A program made the translations under genes and the position numbers. Source: Arcanobacterium haemolyticum DSM 20595 (GTDB lineage Bacteria; Actinomycetota; Actinomycetes; Actinomycetales; Actinomycetaceae). Taken from it: DNA of 64,000 bases. Location of the stretch: positions 992,001 through 1,056,000 of the forward strand of contig NC_014218.1 of NCBI RefSeq assembly GCF_000092365.1, read 5' to 3'. This document shows, in pieces, positions 63,269-64,000 of the stretch (the first letter of the stretch is position 1; every line of letters begins with the position of its first letter). The notes beneath the pieces were generated by a model. It did no database searches. It saw nothing but the letters and a program-made list of their open reading frames with translations, and was not told the DNA's origin.

Positions 63269-64000
63269 CAGCCGACGGATCCTTCCATCTGAAGTTCGAT
63301 TAGTCGATTCAATTCGAGTGCGTATTCCATCGGAAGTTCGCGTGCGATTGGTTCAACGAAGCCACGCACGATCATCGCCATGGCGTCAGTTTCTTCGATA
63401 CCTCGGGACATGAGGTAGAAGAGTTGGTCTTCAGACACTTTGGATACGGTTGCTTCGTGGCCCATTTCGACGTCATCCACACGTACGTCCACGTACGGGT
63501 ATGTATCAGAGCGGGAAATAGAATCAACCAAGAGTGCGTCACACAGCACGTTTGACTTCGAATTGTGTGCATTTTCTTCGATTTGAACGAGGCCACGGTA
63601 TGCGGAGCGTCCACCCCCGCGCGCAACAGACTTCGACACGATCGACGACGACGTATTCGGCGCCATGTGAACCATCTTCGAACCGGTGTCCTGGTATTGG
63701 CCCTCGCCTGCGAATGCGATCGACAGCGTTTCGCCGCGTGCGTGTTCGCCCGTGAGGTAGACGGCTGGGTACTTCATGGTCACTTTGGAACCGATGTTGC
63801 CATCGATCCATTCCATGGTTCCGCCTTCTTCGACCATTGCACGCTTCGTGACCAGGTTAAAGACGTTGTTGGACCAGTTTTGGATGGTTGTGTAACGGAC
63901 TCGCGCGTTCTTTTTGACGAAGATTTCAACGACGGCGGAGTGCAGCGAATCCGATGAGTAGATTGGAGCTGTGCAGCCTTCGACGTAGTGAACGTAGGAG
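63268..64000 (-). CDS. sufB: Fe-S assembly scaffold protein SufB, 5' part outside window
   Basis: The C-terminal half of SufB, cut by the right edge; the start codon is not in the window. Features visible: [35 protein letters not shown], the conserved Cys in VLCDALLVD, the cluster-binding [25 protein letters not shown] (His/Glu), and the C-terminal [19 protein letters not shown]. SufB is the core cluster scaffold. The sufR regulator, if present, would lie upstream beyond 64000. Confidence 0.96.
   Translation of the reverse strand, partial: SYVHYVEGCTAPIYSSDSLHSAVVEIFVKKNARVRYTTIQNWSNNVFNLVTKRAMVEEGGTMEWIDGNIGSKVTMKYPAVYLTGEHARGETLSIAFAGEGQYQDTGSKMVHMAPNTSSSIVSKSVARGGGRSAYRGLVQIEENAHNSKSNVLCDALLVDSISRSDTYPYVDVRVDDVEMGHEATVSKVSEDQLFYLMSRGIEETDAMAMIVRGFVEPIARELPMEYALELNRLIELQMEGSVG

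Overview
This is a gene-dense 64 kb stretch of an actinobacterial chromosome, mostly transcribed from the minus strand. Three things point to the Actinobacteria: a complete pupylation locus, the whiA-yvcK-rapZ-uvrC cluster, and an Actinobacteria-type SUF operon (sufB-sufD-Rieske-sufC-sufS-sufU-sufT). The moderate GC content and a pup locus without proteasome genes suggest the Actinomycetaceae, with an Arcanobacterium/Trueperella-like host as the best guess. That assignment is inference; no 16S rRNA is present.

Layout. 1-5.6 kb: an overlapping operon xerD-parA-scpA-scpB-rluB-cmk-der for chromosome segregation, ribosome maturation and CMP synthesis; der runs off the left edge. 5.7-11.5 kb: transketolase on the plus strand, then secG, tpiA, pgk and gap on the minus strand. 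11.7-19.5 kb: whiA, yvcK, rapZ, uvrC (frameshifted) and uvrA. 19.6-24.2 kb: a YCII protein, a TerC transporter behind a yybP-ykoY (Mn2+) riboswitch, uvrB and coaE. 24.4-33 kb: rpsA, a methyltransferase, polA, a hotdog thioesterase, an ANTAR response regulator, tRNA-Leu(CAA), pyk and lgt. 33-39.7 kb: an FKBP, pafA, pup, dop, mpa/ARC and trmI. Pup is only 59 residues and ends Gly-Gly-Gln. prcB/prcA are absent, and the ATPase lacks the C-terminal proteasome-docking tail.

39.9-51 kb is the most variable part. It holds a RecB-like nuclease, a HAD phosphatase, uppP, an aldo/keto reductase, a secreted HNH nuclease behind two inverted repeats, aroE, and a membrane-anchored protein with an L7/L12-like tail. 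It also holds a decayed IS3-family element whose inverted repeats survive, tRNA-Leu(GAG), a MazG-like enzyme, two unrecognised proteins, a probable dnaE2 remnant abutting a perfect LexA box, trmL, an XRE regulator overlapped by a long inverted repeat, and an rRNA methyltransferase. 51-58 kb: SPFH and NfeD membrane proteins, an ABC ATPase, divergent glgA/glgC, and an ABC-F protein. 58-64 kb: a zinc metallopeptidase and the SUF iron-sulfur assembly operon, with sufB cut by the right edge.

Across the window, 18 genes have a TATAAT-like hexamer (17 of them TANNNT) ending exactly 6 or 7 bases before the start codon. Most of these have no usable ribosome-binding site. This points to widespread leaderless transcription and helped to fix several start codons.
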